Origin: Pseudomonas asplenii
GTDB taxonomy: Bacteria > Pseudomonadota > Gammaproteobacteria > Pseudomonadales > Pseudomonadaceae
DNA: 40,307 nt
NCBI RefSeq assembly: GCF_001293465.1
Contig: NZ_JSYZ01000015.1
Span: 257,895-298,201 of the forward strand
Direction of reading: 5' to 3'
The notes below the pieces were generated by a model that had not been told where the DNA came from, made no database searches, and saw only the letters and a list, made by a program, of their open reading frames with translations. Shown here piece by piece: positions 8,058 through 16,392 of the stretch (its first letter is position 1; every line of letters begins with the position of its first letter). Both the position numbers and the translations under genes were made by a program.

Positions 8058-9133
8058 ATTGCGCTGGATTCCTGAGTGAGTCTCGCACAAGGATAGCGTA
8101 GACAGGTGAAGTGACGGCCGTCACGGCGATCCACGCTAAGACTAGCGCGAGGCCCAAAAAGTGCCGCAAGTCGTGCACCAATGTTCACCAGTGCCAGGTG
8201 AGTACCGTTGGACGCCTGCTGCACGGCGGCGTCATAGGGATTGCTGATACACAATACGAACTCCCCCTCTCTATAGTCGGCTTCGACCCTGACCACCCCG
8301 CCTTCGACACGCGGAGCGATGCCGTAGATCAGAGCGTTTTCCAGTAAAGGCTGCAAGGTCAGTTGCGGGATCGGCAAATCCTCCGGAATTGTGCCGACCC
8401 TCCAGTCCAACTGTAGACGGTTGCCGAGACGATAGCGTTCGATCGACAAATATCGTTGCGCCAATTCCAGTTCTTCGCGCCAGGTCACCAGGTTTCCCGG
8501 CTTGGCGAGACTGGCCCGGAACAGATCGGACAGGTCCAGCACCGCCTGCTCGGCTTGGCGCGGGTCGCTCGCCACCAGGCTGGCAATGCTGTTCAGGCTG
8601 TTGAACAGGAAGTGCGGGCGGATCCGTGCCTGCAAGGCCTCCAGCCGGGCCTGCAACTCCGCCTGCTGCTGGCGCCGCCACTGACTCTGCAGGTAAAAGT
8701 AGCGCAGCATCAGCGCCGACATGATGAGACTGATCAGCGCATGGCGCAGATAACGGCCGGGGCTGCCGCTGTCGGCCTGGGTGGCGACGAGGGAAAAGTA
8801 TTCGGTGAGCGCGGTGCAGGCCAGTGTCAGCCCGACCACCAGGAGACAGCACAATACCCCGGCCACGCCGGGGCGCAGGCGCGCCAGCCAGGCCCGGGCG
8901 GCGCACAGCACGGCCGCCGAGAGCAGCACGATCCACTGCACATACAGCGACGTCAGGGCCAGGCGCACCCAATCGAAGCCGGCGGGCATCGGTTCGCTGA
9001 GCACCAGCACCATCACCAGCAGCTCGGCCAATACCACCAGCACCAGCAGCGCCTCGGGCAGGCAGAGCTCCGGCAGGAAGAATTCCGGTGTCGCGGGCGC
9101 ATCACGCCCGGTGTTCGTTCGTGAGGTTGGCAT
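8054..9133 (-). CDS. algZ: AlgZ (FimS), LytS/YehU-type sensor histidine kinase
   Basis: The 359-residue protein has several N-terminal membrane segments (about 25-165). The His_kinase domain holds the phospho-accepting region RIRPHFLFNSLNSIASL, and a modified ATPase domain holds LPIPQLTLQPLLENALIYG and LALVNIGARLAALFG. This is the kinase class that lacks the usual N-G1-F-G2 pattern. It is the partner of AlgR: it lies immediately upstream, and the algR ATG overlaps its TGA. It is divergent from argH with a 160-base shared control region. Confidence 0.94.
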   Translation of the reverse strand: MPTSRTNTGRDAPATPEFFLPELCLPEALLVLVVLAELLVMVLVLSEPMPAGFDWVRLALTSLYVQWIVLLSAAVLCAARAWLARLRPGVAGVLCCLLVVGLTLACTALTEYFSLVATQADSGSPGRYLRHALISLIMSALMLRYFYLQSQWRRQQQAELQARLEALQARIRPHFLFNSLNSIASLVASDPRQAEQAVLDLSDLFRASLAKPGNLVTWREELELAQRYLSIERYRLGNRLQLDWRVGTIPEDLPIPQLTLQPLLENALIYGIAPRVEGGVVRVEADYREGEFVLCISNPYDAAVQQASNGTHLALVNIGARLAALFGPRASLSVDRRDGRHFTCLRYPCARLTQESSAI

Positions 9134-9234
9134 ACCCCCAGTGTCGACGTCTGTGCTGTCGACGACAAGCCATGCGACCGATTCGGTCGAAATAAAAACC
9201 GCACGACCGGCGTCAGCCCCAGCCGGAGCAACCC

Positions 9235-9243
9235 TGCTATGAT
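9235..9243 (+). promoter_or_regulatory. Extended -10 promoter of argH
   Basis: The sequence TGC-TATGAT is a good extended -10 element ~50 bases upstream of the argH ATG. No clear -35 lies at the right distance, as is common for extended -10 promoters. Confidence 0.5.
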
Positions 9244-9293
9244 CGGCAACAATTTTTCCGGCAATCCATCTTCAGCAGATCACGAGCGAATCC

Positions 9294-10688
9294 ATGAGCA
9301 CCGACAAGACCAATCAGTCCTGGGGCGGCCGTTTCAGCGAACCGGTCGACGCCTTCGTCGCCCGCTTCACCGCCTCCGTCACGTTCGACCAGCGCCTCTA
9401 CCGCCACGACATCATGGGTTCGATCGCCCACGCGACGATGCTGGCCAAGGTCGGCGTGCTGACCGATGCCGAGCGCGACAGCATCATCGACGGACTGACC
9501 ACCATCCAGGGCGAAATCGAGGCCGGCCACTTCGACTGGCGCGTAGACCTGGAAGACGTGCACATGAACATCGAGGCGCGTCTGACCGACCGCATCGGCA
9601 TCACCGGCAAGAAGCTGCACACCGGGCGCAGCCGCAACGACCAGGTCGCCACCGACATCCGCCTGTGGCTGCGTGACGAGATCGACCTGATCCTGGCGCA
9701 AATCACCCGCCTGCAGAAAGGCCTGCTGGAACAGGCCGAGCGCGAGGCAGGGAGCATCATGCCCGGCTTCACCCACCTGCAGACCGCCCAGCCGGTGACC
9801 TTCGGCCACCATCTGCTGGCCTGGTTCGAGATGCTCAGCCGCGACTACGAGCGCCTGGTCGACTGCCGCAAGCGCACCAACCGCATGCCCCTGGGCAGCG
9901 CCGCGCTGGCCGGCACCACCTACCCGATCGACCGCGAGTACACCGCGCAGCTGCTGGGCTTCGAGGCCGTGGGCGGCAACTCGCTGGACAACGTTTCCGA
10001 CCGCGACTTCGCCATCGAATTCTGCTCGGCGGCCAGCATCGCGATGATGCACCTGTCGCGTTTCTCCGAGGAGCTGGTGCTGTGGACCAGCGCGCAGTTC
10101 CAATTCATCGACCTGCCGGACCGCTTCTGCACCGGCAGCTCGATCATGCCCCAGAAGAAGAACCCCGACGTGCCGGAACTGGTACGCGGCAAGACCGGCC
10201 GGGTGTTCGGCTCGCTGACCGGCCTGCTGACCCTGATGAAAGGCCAGCCGCTGGCCTACAACAAGGACAACCAGGAAGACAAGGAACCGCTGTTCGACGC
10301 CGCCGACACCCTGCGCGATTCGCTGCGCGCGTTCGCCGACATGATCCCGGCGATCAAGCCGCGCCACGCGGTGATGCGCGAAGCGGCGCTGCGCGGTTTC
10401 TCCACCGCCACCGACCTGGCGGACTACCTGGTGCGCCGTGGCCTGCCGTTCCGTGATTGCCACGAAATCGTTGGCCATGCGGTGAAATACGGCGTGGAGA
10501 CCGGCAAGGACCTGGCGGAAATGAGCCTGGAGGAACTGCGCCAGTTCAGCGACCAGATCGAACAGGACGTGTTCGCCGTACTGACCCTGGAAGGTTCGGT
10601 CAATGCCCGCGACCATATCGGCGGCACCGCCCCGGCCCAGGTCAAGGCAGCGGTCGCCCGCGGCCAGGCCCTGCTCGCCAGCCGCTAG
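9294..10688 (+). CDS. argH: Argininosuccinate lyase
   Basis: The 464-residue cytosolic enzyme cleaves argininosuccinate to arginine and fumarate, the last step of arginine synthesis. It belongs to the fumarase/aspartase superfamily. Its signature loop GSSIMPQKKNPDVPELVRG and the N-terminal WGGRF are intact, as are HTGRSRNDQ and the HLQTAQPVTFGHH catalytic-histidine segment. Length is normal. It starts at the ATG 9294 after a weak GAGCGAA site. It is transcribed alone, divergent from algZ, and followed by REP elements. Confidence 0.97.
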   Translation: MSTDKTNQSWGGRFSEPVDAFVARFTASVTFDQRLYRHDIMGSIAHATMLAKVGVLTDAERDSIIDGLTTIQGEIEAGHFDWRVDLEDVHMNIEARLTDRIGITGKKLHTGRSRNDQVATDIRLWLRDEIDLILAQITRLQKGLLEQAEREAGSIMPGFTHLQTAQPVTFGHHLLAWFEMLSRDYERLVDCRKRTNRMPLGSAALAGTTYPIDREYTAQLLGFEAVGGNSLDNVSDRDFAIEFCSAASIAMMHLSRFSEELVLWTSAQFQFIDLPDRFCTGSSIMPQKKNPDVPELVRGKTGRVFGSLTGLLTLMKGQPLAYNKDNQEDKEPLFDAADTLRDSLRAFADMIPAIKPRHAVMREAALRGFSTATDLADYLVRRGLPFRDCHEIVGHAVKYGVETGKDLAEMSLEELRQFSDQIEQDVFAVLTLEGSVNARDHIGGTAPAQVKAAVARGQALLASR

Positions 10689-10732
10689 GAACGGATCGCC
10701 AGCCCGGTCGACTCCCACGAAACTTGTGGGAC

Positions 10733-10903
10733 CTATTCGCGGGCAAGCCCGCTCCCACGGTTTGGACGGCCCCCAGGAAGCCGGACACCCGTCCAACCGT
10801 TGTGGGAGCCGGTGGGGCGGGACGCTTGCTGGCGATAGCTGGCGGCACACGAGTGCTGGCTGGCCGCACTCGGCGGACCGCCAGCAAGCCGGCCCCCACA
10901 GGC
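10733..10903. repeat. REP cluster downstream of argH
   Basis: Three imperfect Pseudomonas-type REP palindromes lie in the argH-GST gap: ttcgcgggcaagcccgctcc near 10734-10755, a left arm starting tgtgggagccgg at 10801 with cttgctggcgat, and an opposed right arm ending ccggcccccaca at 10900. The last two face each other and can pair into one long hairpin. The first arm keeps the canonical core; the other two carry the ggcttgctggc variant. Confidence 0.8.
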
Positions 10904-10910
10904 CGGAGAA

Positions 10911-11570
10911 CTACTTCTTCGCCGCAATCATCGCCAGAAACGCCGGCATCGCCGCCTCTTTGTCCGCCGCGATCCGCCTGGCATGCTCGGTCTGCTGCAA
11001 CCGCTCCAGCAACGCCTTCGCCTGCGGCATGTCGGCCAGCAGGTCGATACCGAACAGCTTGCCACCCACCGCACAGGCCAGGTCGACGCTGTAGAGGAAA
11101 TACAGGTCCGCCACAGTGAACTCGCTGCCCGCCACATAGGGGGCGAACTTGCCATGGCGCTTGAGCGCGGCAAATCCGAGCAGCAATTCACCACGGGTCT
11201 TTTCCTTGATCGCTTCCGGCACCGGCATACCGAAGAACGCCTCGGTAAAGCAGGCCCGCGCCGGCAGCTCGATGTACAGCTCGATCTCCTTGGCCAGCGC
11301 CATGACCTGGGCCCGCTGGAACGGCTCGCGCGGCAGCAGCGGCTGGCCGCCCTGGGTGTCTTCCAGGTACTCGAGAATCACCGTGGTTTCGTTGATGTAG
11401 CCCTGTTCAACGCCAAGCACCGGTACTTTGCCGCGCGGGCTGATCATCAGGGCTTCCGGGCTTTGTCCGGGGTAGAAAGCGACCTCCTCGAAAGGCAGTC
11501 CTTTTTCGAGCAGGGCCAGCTTCACCATGTTGTAGTAATTGCTGACCGAAAATCCATAAAGCTTGAGCAT
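10911..11570 (-). CDS. Glutathione S-transferase family protein
   Basis: The 219-residue protein has an N-terminal thioredoxin-like domain (about 1-78: MLKLYGFSVSNYYNMVKLAL, then the cis-Pro segment GKVPVLGVEQGYINET that binds the glutathione peptide backbone) and an all-helical C-terminal domain (about 90-219) with the FTVADLYFLYSVDLA N-capping/hydrophobic-staple motif. Members conjugate glutathione to electrophiles or reduce disulfides; the substrate cannot be read from sequence. The ATG at 11570 is chosen because it starts the beta-alpha-beta fold; the frame upstream to 11867 covers the divergent gene. It is divergent from the 94-aa gene. Confidence 0.88.
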   Translation of the reverse strand: MLKLYGFSVSNYYNMVKLALLEKGLPFEEVAFYPGQSPEALMISPRGKVPVLGVEQGYINETTVILEYLEDTQGGQPLLPREPFQRAQVMALAKEIELYIELPARACFTEAFFGMPVPEAIKEKTRGELLLGFAALKRHGKFAPYVAGSEFTVADLYFLYSVDLACAVGGKLFGIDLLADMPQAKALLERLQQTEHARRIAADKEAAMPAFLAMIAAKK

Positions 11571-11693
11571 CACAGAGCCTCCAGGCCGTGCGGGGTGGGC
11601 GCAGGCAGTTATAGTGCACTGGATAAAAATTGACCAGCAGCACCGTGGCGCCCAATACGGGTAAACTGGCGCCCTCACCCACAGGAGCCTGCC

Positions 11694-11978
11694 ATGAGCG
11701 AGCCAAGCGATATCGACAACGACGACGAAGCGTTCGCCGAGACCACCCTGACCCAGGCCATCGAAAACCAGATCGAAAGCGGCAACCCGCCGGCCGCCAA
11801 GGCCACCTTCAACAAGCTGACCCTGGTCGGCTACGAGCGCGACGAGATCCTCAACCTGATGGCCCATGTACTGGCGGTGGAGATCGACGCCATGCTCGAC
11901 GACGATCGCCCGTTCGACAGCGAGTGGTACGAAACAGCCCTGCGCGCCTTGCCAGAGCTGCCGCCCGAAAAGGAATGA
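11694..11978 (+). CDS. Conserved small acidic protein of unknown function
   Basis: The 94-residue protein is strongly acidic at its N-terminus (SEPSDIDNDDEAFAETT) and helical in the middle. There are no membrane segments, cysteines or recognised catalytic motif. A ribosome site (CAGGAG) lies 7 bases upstream of the ATG. I recognise it as the kind of short conserved protein found near the cyaA region of pseudomonads, but cannot assign a function. Confidence 0.75.
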   Translation: MSEPSDIDNDDEAFAETTLTQAIENQIESGNPPAAKATFNKLTLVGYERDEILNLMAHVLAVEIDAMLDDDRPFDSEWYETALRALPELPPEKE

Positions 11979-12009
11979 ACCTCAGGGGATTTCGGCGACG
12001 TCAGAGACC

Positions 12010-12100
12010 ATTCGCGGGCAAGCCACGCTCCTACAGGTCCGTGCCGAGCACAAGATTTGTGTTCGGCTCCGTCCTGTAGGAGCGTGGCTTGCCCGCGAAC
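12010..12100. repeat. REP doublet forming a near-perfect long palindrome
   Basis: The 27-base arm 12011-12037 (ttcgcgggcaagccacgctc...) is the exact reverse complement of 12073-12099. The intervening DNA is itself an inverted repeat (gccgagcacaa / ttgtgttcggc, one mismatch). The whole can fold into a ~40-bp stem. It is a BIME-like mobile REP pair between two plus-strand genes and may end or stabilise the upstream transcript. Confidence 0.9.
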
Positions 12101-12231
12101 AGGGCCGATAAAACAACACCCATCCCCGCTCCGTCTACACTGAAAACGCCCCGGCACTGGACAGCCCGGGCAAGTGGGATCACCTTAGTGGTGCGTCGCC
12201 CGATAATAATTCCTGAAAGTCTGGAGTCCTT

Positions 12232-12477
12232 ATGTCGTATACCCCTGAGCTGGTTGCCGAACTGGAAATCCTTGCACTGTTCAACCTGGGAAGCTCCCAG
12301 GAGGGCCTGAAAATTCATCAGACCGCCGCCCCTTCAGCCATCGCTGCCGCCAAACGCCTGTTCGACAAGGAACTGATCACCCAGGTCGATGGTGGCTACC
12401 TGACCAGCCTGGGCCGCGATGCCGCCGAGCATGCCCAGGGCCTGCTGACCATCCTGAGCGTCAGAGAAGCTGCCTGA
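12232..12477 (+). CDS. TIGR02647 family small protein, putative DNA-binding
   Basis: The 81-residue protein starts MSYTPELVAELEILALFNLG and ends with SLGRDAAEHAQGLLTIL. It looks like a compact winged-helix: helices at 5-35, a recognition-helix-like AAAKRLFDKELITQ and a wing VDGGYLTSLGRD. It matches the gammaproteobacterial TIGR02647 family, often annotated as DNA-binding on fold grounds only; a target is unknown. It starts at ATG 12232 after a GGAGTCC site, and a REP doublet separates it from the upstream gene. Confidence 0.8.
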   Translation: MSYTPELVAELEILALFNLGSSQEGLKIHQTAAPSAIAAAKRLFDKELITQVDGGYLTSLGRDAAEHAQGLLTILSVREAA

Positions 12478-12645
12478 TTGCGCAGATTGCCCACGCGGTC
12501 CCGCCTCTGCCCGGACTGCGCGGGCTCCCCGTGATCAGTGAGCCGACCATCTGACACCCATCGACAAATTCAGCTTAAAGCGGGGCCCGCTTAGCCTGTA
12601 AACTGCGTCTTTCAGATATTTCCTAATGCCGAGCGCCGCAAGCCG

Positions 12646-15489
12646 ATGACGCGCACCCACGAAATACGCCCTAACCTGGACGAGGGCATTGACCGCCAGG
12701 TGCTCAGTCAACTGCGCTCGCGCTTCCTGAAACTCAATCAGGGGCGACTGGAGCGCGCCCTGGAAGGCCTGTCGCCGCGCCAGCAGGTGGTGCTGAACGT
12801 GCTGCCGCTGTTCTTCCACGTCAATCATCCGCTGCTGCCCGGCTACGTCTCGGGCAGCACGCCCGCCGGTCTGTCGAACTACGAACCGAACGATGCGGCC
12901 CTGGTCGAGGCCCAGCGCCTGACCCGCTCGTTCTCCTACAAGAGCCGCCCCGCCAGCCTGCCACGGCCGATCCACGGGCTGTTCCTGATGGGCAGCCTGG
13001 GCACCCTGGCCCAGGCCGACCAGAGCGACATGGACTTCTGGGTCTGCCATGCCAGCGACCTGAGCCAGGGCGAACTGGCCGAACTGCGCAAGAAATGCCA
13101 GTTGCTCGAAGCCTGGGCGGCCAGCCAGGGCGCCGAGGCGCACTTCTTCCTGATCGATCCGGCCCGTTTCGTCCGTGGCGAGCGCGACGCGCAACTGAGT
13201 TCGGAAGACTGCGGCACCACCCAGCATTACCTGCTGCTGGACGAGTTCTACCGCACCGCCATCTGGCTCGCCGGACGCACGCCGCTGTGGTGGCTGGTGC
13301 CGGTGTACGAGGAATCGCGCTACGACCAGTACACCCACACCCTGCTGTCCAAGCGTTTCATCCGCGCCGACGAGTGCCTGGACCTCGGTCACCTGGCGCA
13401 CATTCCGCCGGGAGAGTTCATCGGTGCCGGGCTCTGGCAACTGTTCAAGGGCATCGAGTCGCCCTACAAGTCGGTGCTCAAGCTGCTGCTGACCGAGGTC
13501 TATGCCAGCGAGCACCCACAGGTCGAATGCCTGAGCCTGCGCTTCAAGCAGGCGGTGTTCGCCAACCGGCTGGACCTGGACGAGCTGGACCCCTATGTCG
13601 TGGTCTACCGGCGGATCGAGGAATACCTCAAGGCCCGCAACGAACCGGAGCGGCTGGAGCTGGTGCGGCGCAGCCTGTATCTCAAGGTCAACCGCAAGCT
13701 CACCGGCGGCAACACGCGCAACAGCAGCTGGCAGCGTCTGCTGCTGATCCGCCTGGCCGGCGAGTGGGGCTGGGACCGCCGGCAACTGACGCTGCTCGAC
13801 AGCCGCAGTCAGTGGAAGGTCCGCCAGGTCAGCGCCGAACGCCGGGCGCTGGTCAACGAGCTGAACTACAGCTATCGCTTCCTGACCCAGTTCGCCCGCA
13901 GCGAGCAGGCGGTCAGCCTGATCAACAAGCGCGACCTCAACGTGCTCGGCCGCCGGCTCTACGCGGCCTTCGAGCGCAAGGCCGGCAAGATCGAATTCAT
14001 CAACCCCGGAATCGCCCCGGACATGGCCGAGGACACCCTCACCCTGGTGCAGTCGCCCAACCGCAAGGAGCCGGGGCAGACCCACTGGGGCCTGTACAAC
14101 GGCAGCCTGGGCGCCCAGGAATGGGAGCATTTCGCGCCGATCAAGCGCAGCCGCGAGCTGCTCGAACTGCTCACCTGGTGCCATCGCAACGGCGTGATCG
14201 ACAGCAGCACCCGCCTGGCCCTGCACCCCGGCAGCAGCGACCTGACCGAGTTCGAGCTGTTCAACCTGCTCGGCAGCCTGCAGCAGTTGATCGCCCTGCC
14301 ACTGAGCAGTGTCGACGAAGAACAGTTGCTGCGCCCCAGCATCCCCGGCGAGGTGCTGATCCTGGTCAACGTCGGGGTCGACCCGCTCAAGCACCACCGC
14401 GACCTGAATATCCTGATGACCACCGAGCGCACCGACTCCCTGAGTTATGCCGGAGTCCGGGAAAACCTGGTGCTGACCCTCGACCAGGTCACCCTCAACA
14501 GCTGGAACGAGGTGCTGATCAACCGCTACGACGGGCCGCATGCGCTGCTCGACTGCGTACGCGACTACCTCAACAACCTGCCCCTGGGCCGCGACATGCC
14601 GCAGCTGCAGGTGCGCTGTTTCTGCCACAACCGTGCGCAGTTCATCGCCCAGCGGGTCGAGGAAGTGCTCAACACCGCCCAGGAACTGCTGCTGGGCAAT
14701 CTCAACCACCGTTATCTGGTGCAGGTCCAGCAGCATTACCACGTGCTGGAGCTGGTGCCCGGCCACGTCAAGCACATCGCCCTGGACAGCATCTCGCTGC
14801 TGCTCGACTACCTGAGCAGCGACCTGTCGGCCTACAGCCCGCTGCATCTGGACCTGCGCGCCATGGAAGAACACGACCTGGCCCTGGTGCTGCCGATGGG
14901 CCAGCCCGACTGCGTGCAGGTGTTCTACCGGATCAACGAAGACCAGGCCGAGCTGTATGTGCTGGATGAGTTCAATGCCCTGTGGCAGCAGCGCCTGCCG
15001 TTCCACGACGAACAGAGCCTGCTGGTGCCGCTGCAACGCTTCCTGCAGTCGATCCTCTACCGTCGCGAAGCCTTGATGCCGATGGACTCGGCGTCCAGCC
15101 GCACGCTGGAAGTCCTGTACTACCAGTTGCTGCCTTCAGCGCCGGGCCGGGCGCGCCGGGTCGAGGCCCGACCGGCACCGCGGACGCCGGTCAACAAGCC
15201 GTTCTACGACGTCCAGGCTATCGTCGGCAAGACCGGCCAGGACGAGGTGCAGGTCACCCTGTACTGCAATCAGCGGGAGTTTTCCGAGCTGGAATACGGC
15301 AACCAGCTGTACATCGCGGTGGCCCAGGAAATCGTTGACCAACGCCGCGAGATCGAGCGTTACCGCTGCTACATCACCGACCTGGACCTCAGCGGCCTGG
15401 TCGGCGAAGGAGCGGGTTCGACCAACCTGCACCTGCGCTACAAGGCCGAGCTGGAGAACTCGCTGAACATCGCGCTGGATCTGGTCTGA
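12646..15489 (+). CDS. cyaA: Class I adenylate cyclase
   Basis: The 947-residue enzyme makes cAMP from ATP. The N-terminal catalytic domain belongs to the nucleotidyltransferase fold: GS (116-117), then the metal-binding pair in QSDMDFWVCH (D128, D130), equivalent to D114/D116 of E. coli CyaA. The W-rich TPLWWLVPVYEE segment is also typical. The long C-terminal regulatory half is retained. cAMP from this enzyme would feed Vfr/Crp-type regulators. The ATG at 12646 follows a GCCGCAAGCCG stretch with no strong ribosome site. Its stop lies 7 bases from the convergent rnk stop, with no terminator between. Confidence 0.96.
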   Translation: MTRTHEIRPNLDEGIDRQVLSQLRSRFLKLNQGRLERALEGLSPRQQVVLNVLPLFFHVNHPLLPGYVSGSTPAGLSNYEPNDAALVEAQRLTRSFSYKSRPASLPRPIHGLFLMGSLGTLAQADQSDMDFWVCHASDLSQGELAELRKKCQLLEAWAASQGAEAHFFLIDPARFVRGERDAQLSSEDCGTTQHYLLLDEFYRTAIWLAGRTPLWWLVPVYEESRYDQYTHTLLSKRFIRADECLDLGHLAHIPPGEFIGAGLWQLFKGIESPYKSVLKLLLTEVYASEHPQVECLSLRFKQAVFANRLDLDELDPYVVVYRRIEEYLKARNEPERLELVRRSLYLKVNRKLTGGNTRNSSWQRLLLIRLAGEWGWDRRQLTLLDSRSQWKVRQVSAERRALVNELNYSYRFLTQFARSEQAVSLINKRDLNVLGRRLYAAFERKAGKIEFINPGIAPDMAEDTLTLVQSPNRKEPGQTHWGLYNGSLGAQEWEHFAPIKRSRELLELLTWCHRNGVIDSSTRLALHPGSSDLTEFELFNLLGSLQQLIALPLSSVDEEQLLRPSIPGEVLILVNVGVDPLKHHRDLNILMTTERTDSLSYAGVRENLVLTLDQVTLNSWNEVLINRYDGPHALLDCVRDYLNNLPLGRDMPQLQVRCFCHNRAQFIAQRVEEVLNTAQELLLGNLNHRYLVQVQQHYHVLELVPGHVKHIALDSISLLLDYLSSDLSAYSPLHLDLRAMEEHDLALVLPMGQPDCVQVFYRINEDQAELYVLDEFNALWQQRLPFHDEQSLLVPLQRFLQSILYRREALMPMDSASSRTLEVLYYQLLPSAPGRARRVEARPAPRTPVNKPFYDVQAIVGKTGQDEVQVTLYCNQREFSELEYGNQLYIAVAQEIVDQRREIERYRCYITDLDLSGLVGEGAGSTNLHLRYKAELENSLNIALDLV

Positions 15490-15496
15490 AGCCGGT

Positions 15497-15910
15497 TCAG
15501 AGGTGGTAGTCGCCAGCGGCTTCCGGCTGGTATTCGACGTCGAGCAAGGCCAGCTTCAGGGTCTTGCCGCCCGGGGCCGGCCAATTGATGTGCTGGCCGA
15601 CCTGCAGGCCAAGCAAGGCACTGCCGACCGGCGCCAGGATCGAAATCCTGCCTTCGTCGGCATTCGCGTCCTGGGGGTAGACCAGGGTCAGCCGGTAGTC
15701 CTTGCCACTGCCTTCCTCGCGGCAATGCACCCGGGAGTTCATGGTCACGACACCGGCTGGCACTTCTTCGTGGCCCACGACGTTTTCAGCGCGGTCCAGT
15801 TCGGCCTGCAGCGCGATGACGCCCGGCAGCGAGTCGTCGAGGCTGTCGATCAGGCGCTCCAGACGCTGCACGTCGAGGCGGGTAAGAATGATGGAAGGTG
15901 CGGTGCTCAT
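15497..15910 (-). CDS. rnk: Rnk, nucleoside diphosphate kinase regulator
   Basis: The 137-residue protein has a short N-terminal coiled coil (about 5-45) and a C-terminal GreA/FKBP-like domain (about 55-135) with RISILAPVGSALLGL. This is the Rnk architecture: it binds RNA polymerase near the secondary channel like Gre factors, but with a short coiled coil lacking cleavage activity. The ATG at 15910 has an excellent AAGGAGT ribosome site; the upstream extension to 15949 is non-coding. It is convergent with cyaA. An intrinsic terminator lies only ~40 bases upstream of the start. Confidence 0.93.
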   Translation of the reverse strand: MSTAPSIILTRLDVQRLERLIDSLDDSLPGVIALQAELDRAENVVGHEEVPAGVVTMNSRVHCREEGSGKDYRLTLVYPQDANADEGRISILAPVGSALLGLQVGQHINWPAPGGKTLKLALLDVEYQPEAAGDYHL

Positions 15911-15940
15911 GATCCAGGCAGACTCCTTTTTTCTGCACGA

Positions 15941-15973
15941 TAAAAGCAAAACCCCGCCACGAAAGGCGGGGTT
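15941..15973 (-). terminator. Intrinsic terminator immediately upstream of rnk
   Basis: The stem AACCCCGCC / GGCGGGGTT has a 6-base loop. Read on the minus strand it is followed by TTTGCTTTTA. It ends ~30 bases before the rnk ATG, so it either closes the cyaY-DUF1289 transcript or acts as an attenuator in the rnk leader. Confidence 0.8.
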
Positions 15974-16073
15974 CTCACTTCCCGCTTCAGTGCGGGGTAT
16001 AGCCGGACACTACCACAGCAGCGTAAATACACAAGCCACCCCCAGCGTACCAGCCCTACCGGGCAGCTATCCC

Positions 16074-16160
16074 TGCAGGAGCGGGTTTGCCCACGAAGAG
16101 GACCTTGAGGCCGCCAAAAGCTTCGCGGGCAACCGAGCGTCGGCCAGCCGCTCCTACAGA
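16074..16160. repeat. Degenerate REP pair
   Basis: The left arm gcaggagcgggtttgcccac and a right arm cttcgcgggcaaccgagcg...ccgctcctaca face each other. The right arm carries a ~15-base insertion relative to the canonical element. It lies between the DUF1289 gene and rnk. Confidence 0.65.
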
Positions 16161-16164
16161 GAGC

Positions 16165-16180
16165 GGCTCAGGCCTGAGCC
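16165..16180. repeat. Perfect 16-bp palindrome over the DUF1289 stop codon
   Basis: GGCTCAGGCCTGAGCC is fully self-complementary and includes the TGA. As RNA the loop would be too tight for a full stem, so it is more likely a protein site or chance. Confidence 0.5.
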
Positions 16181-16392
16181 TTGCGCGTCCTGGCCTGCGC
16201 GCAGATCACCCGCCGACGCTCATCGTCCGCCGAGCGCCATTCGCGGATGTCCTCGACATGCCGAAAACATCCGATACAAATTTTCTGCTCATCGAGCCGG
16301 CAAAGGCTCACGCAGGGCGAAGGCACCGCCGGGCTGACATTGCTGTACAACGGCTTGGCGGGTCGGACGGAAGCGGCGGGCTGCGTCACCAT
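16168..16392 (-). CDS. DUF1289 small four-cysteine protein
   Basis: The 74-residue protein has the pattern PSPCVSLCRLDEQ..CIGCFRHVEDIREW: a CxxxC pair and a CxxC pair about 8 residues apart, diagnostic of DUF1289. The cysteines could bind a metal or Fe-S cluster, but this is unproven. The ATG at 16392 overlaps the cyaY TGA by one base (TGATG), so it is coupled to frataxin, an iron-handling protein, which fits an Fe-S link. Longer upstream frames cover cyaY. A 16-bp palindrome covers its stop codon. Confidence 0.85.
   Translation of the reverse strand: MVTQPAASVRPAKPLYSNVSPAVPSPCVSLCRLDEQKICIGCFRHVEDIREWRSADDERRRVICAQARTRKAQA

Noticed and set aside
9237..10850. 537-codon minus-strand open frame opposite argH
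   Set aside because: Composition is that of an antisense shadow; argH is complete on the plus strand with its signature loop.
12535..15036. Very long minus-strand open frame (833 codons) opposite cyaA
   Set aside because: Gln/Val/Leu-rich shadow typical of GC-rich Pseudomonas genes; the plus strand encodes a complete class I adenylate cyclase with its catalytic motif.
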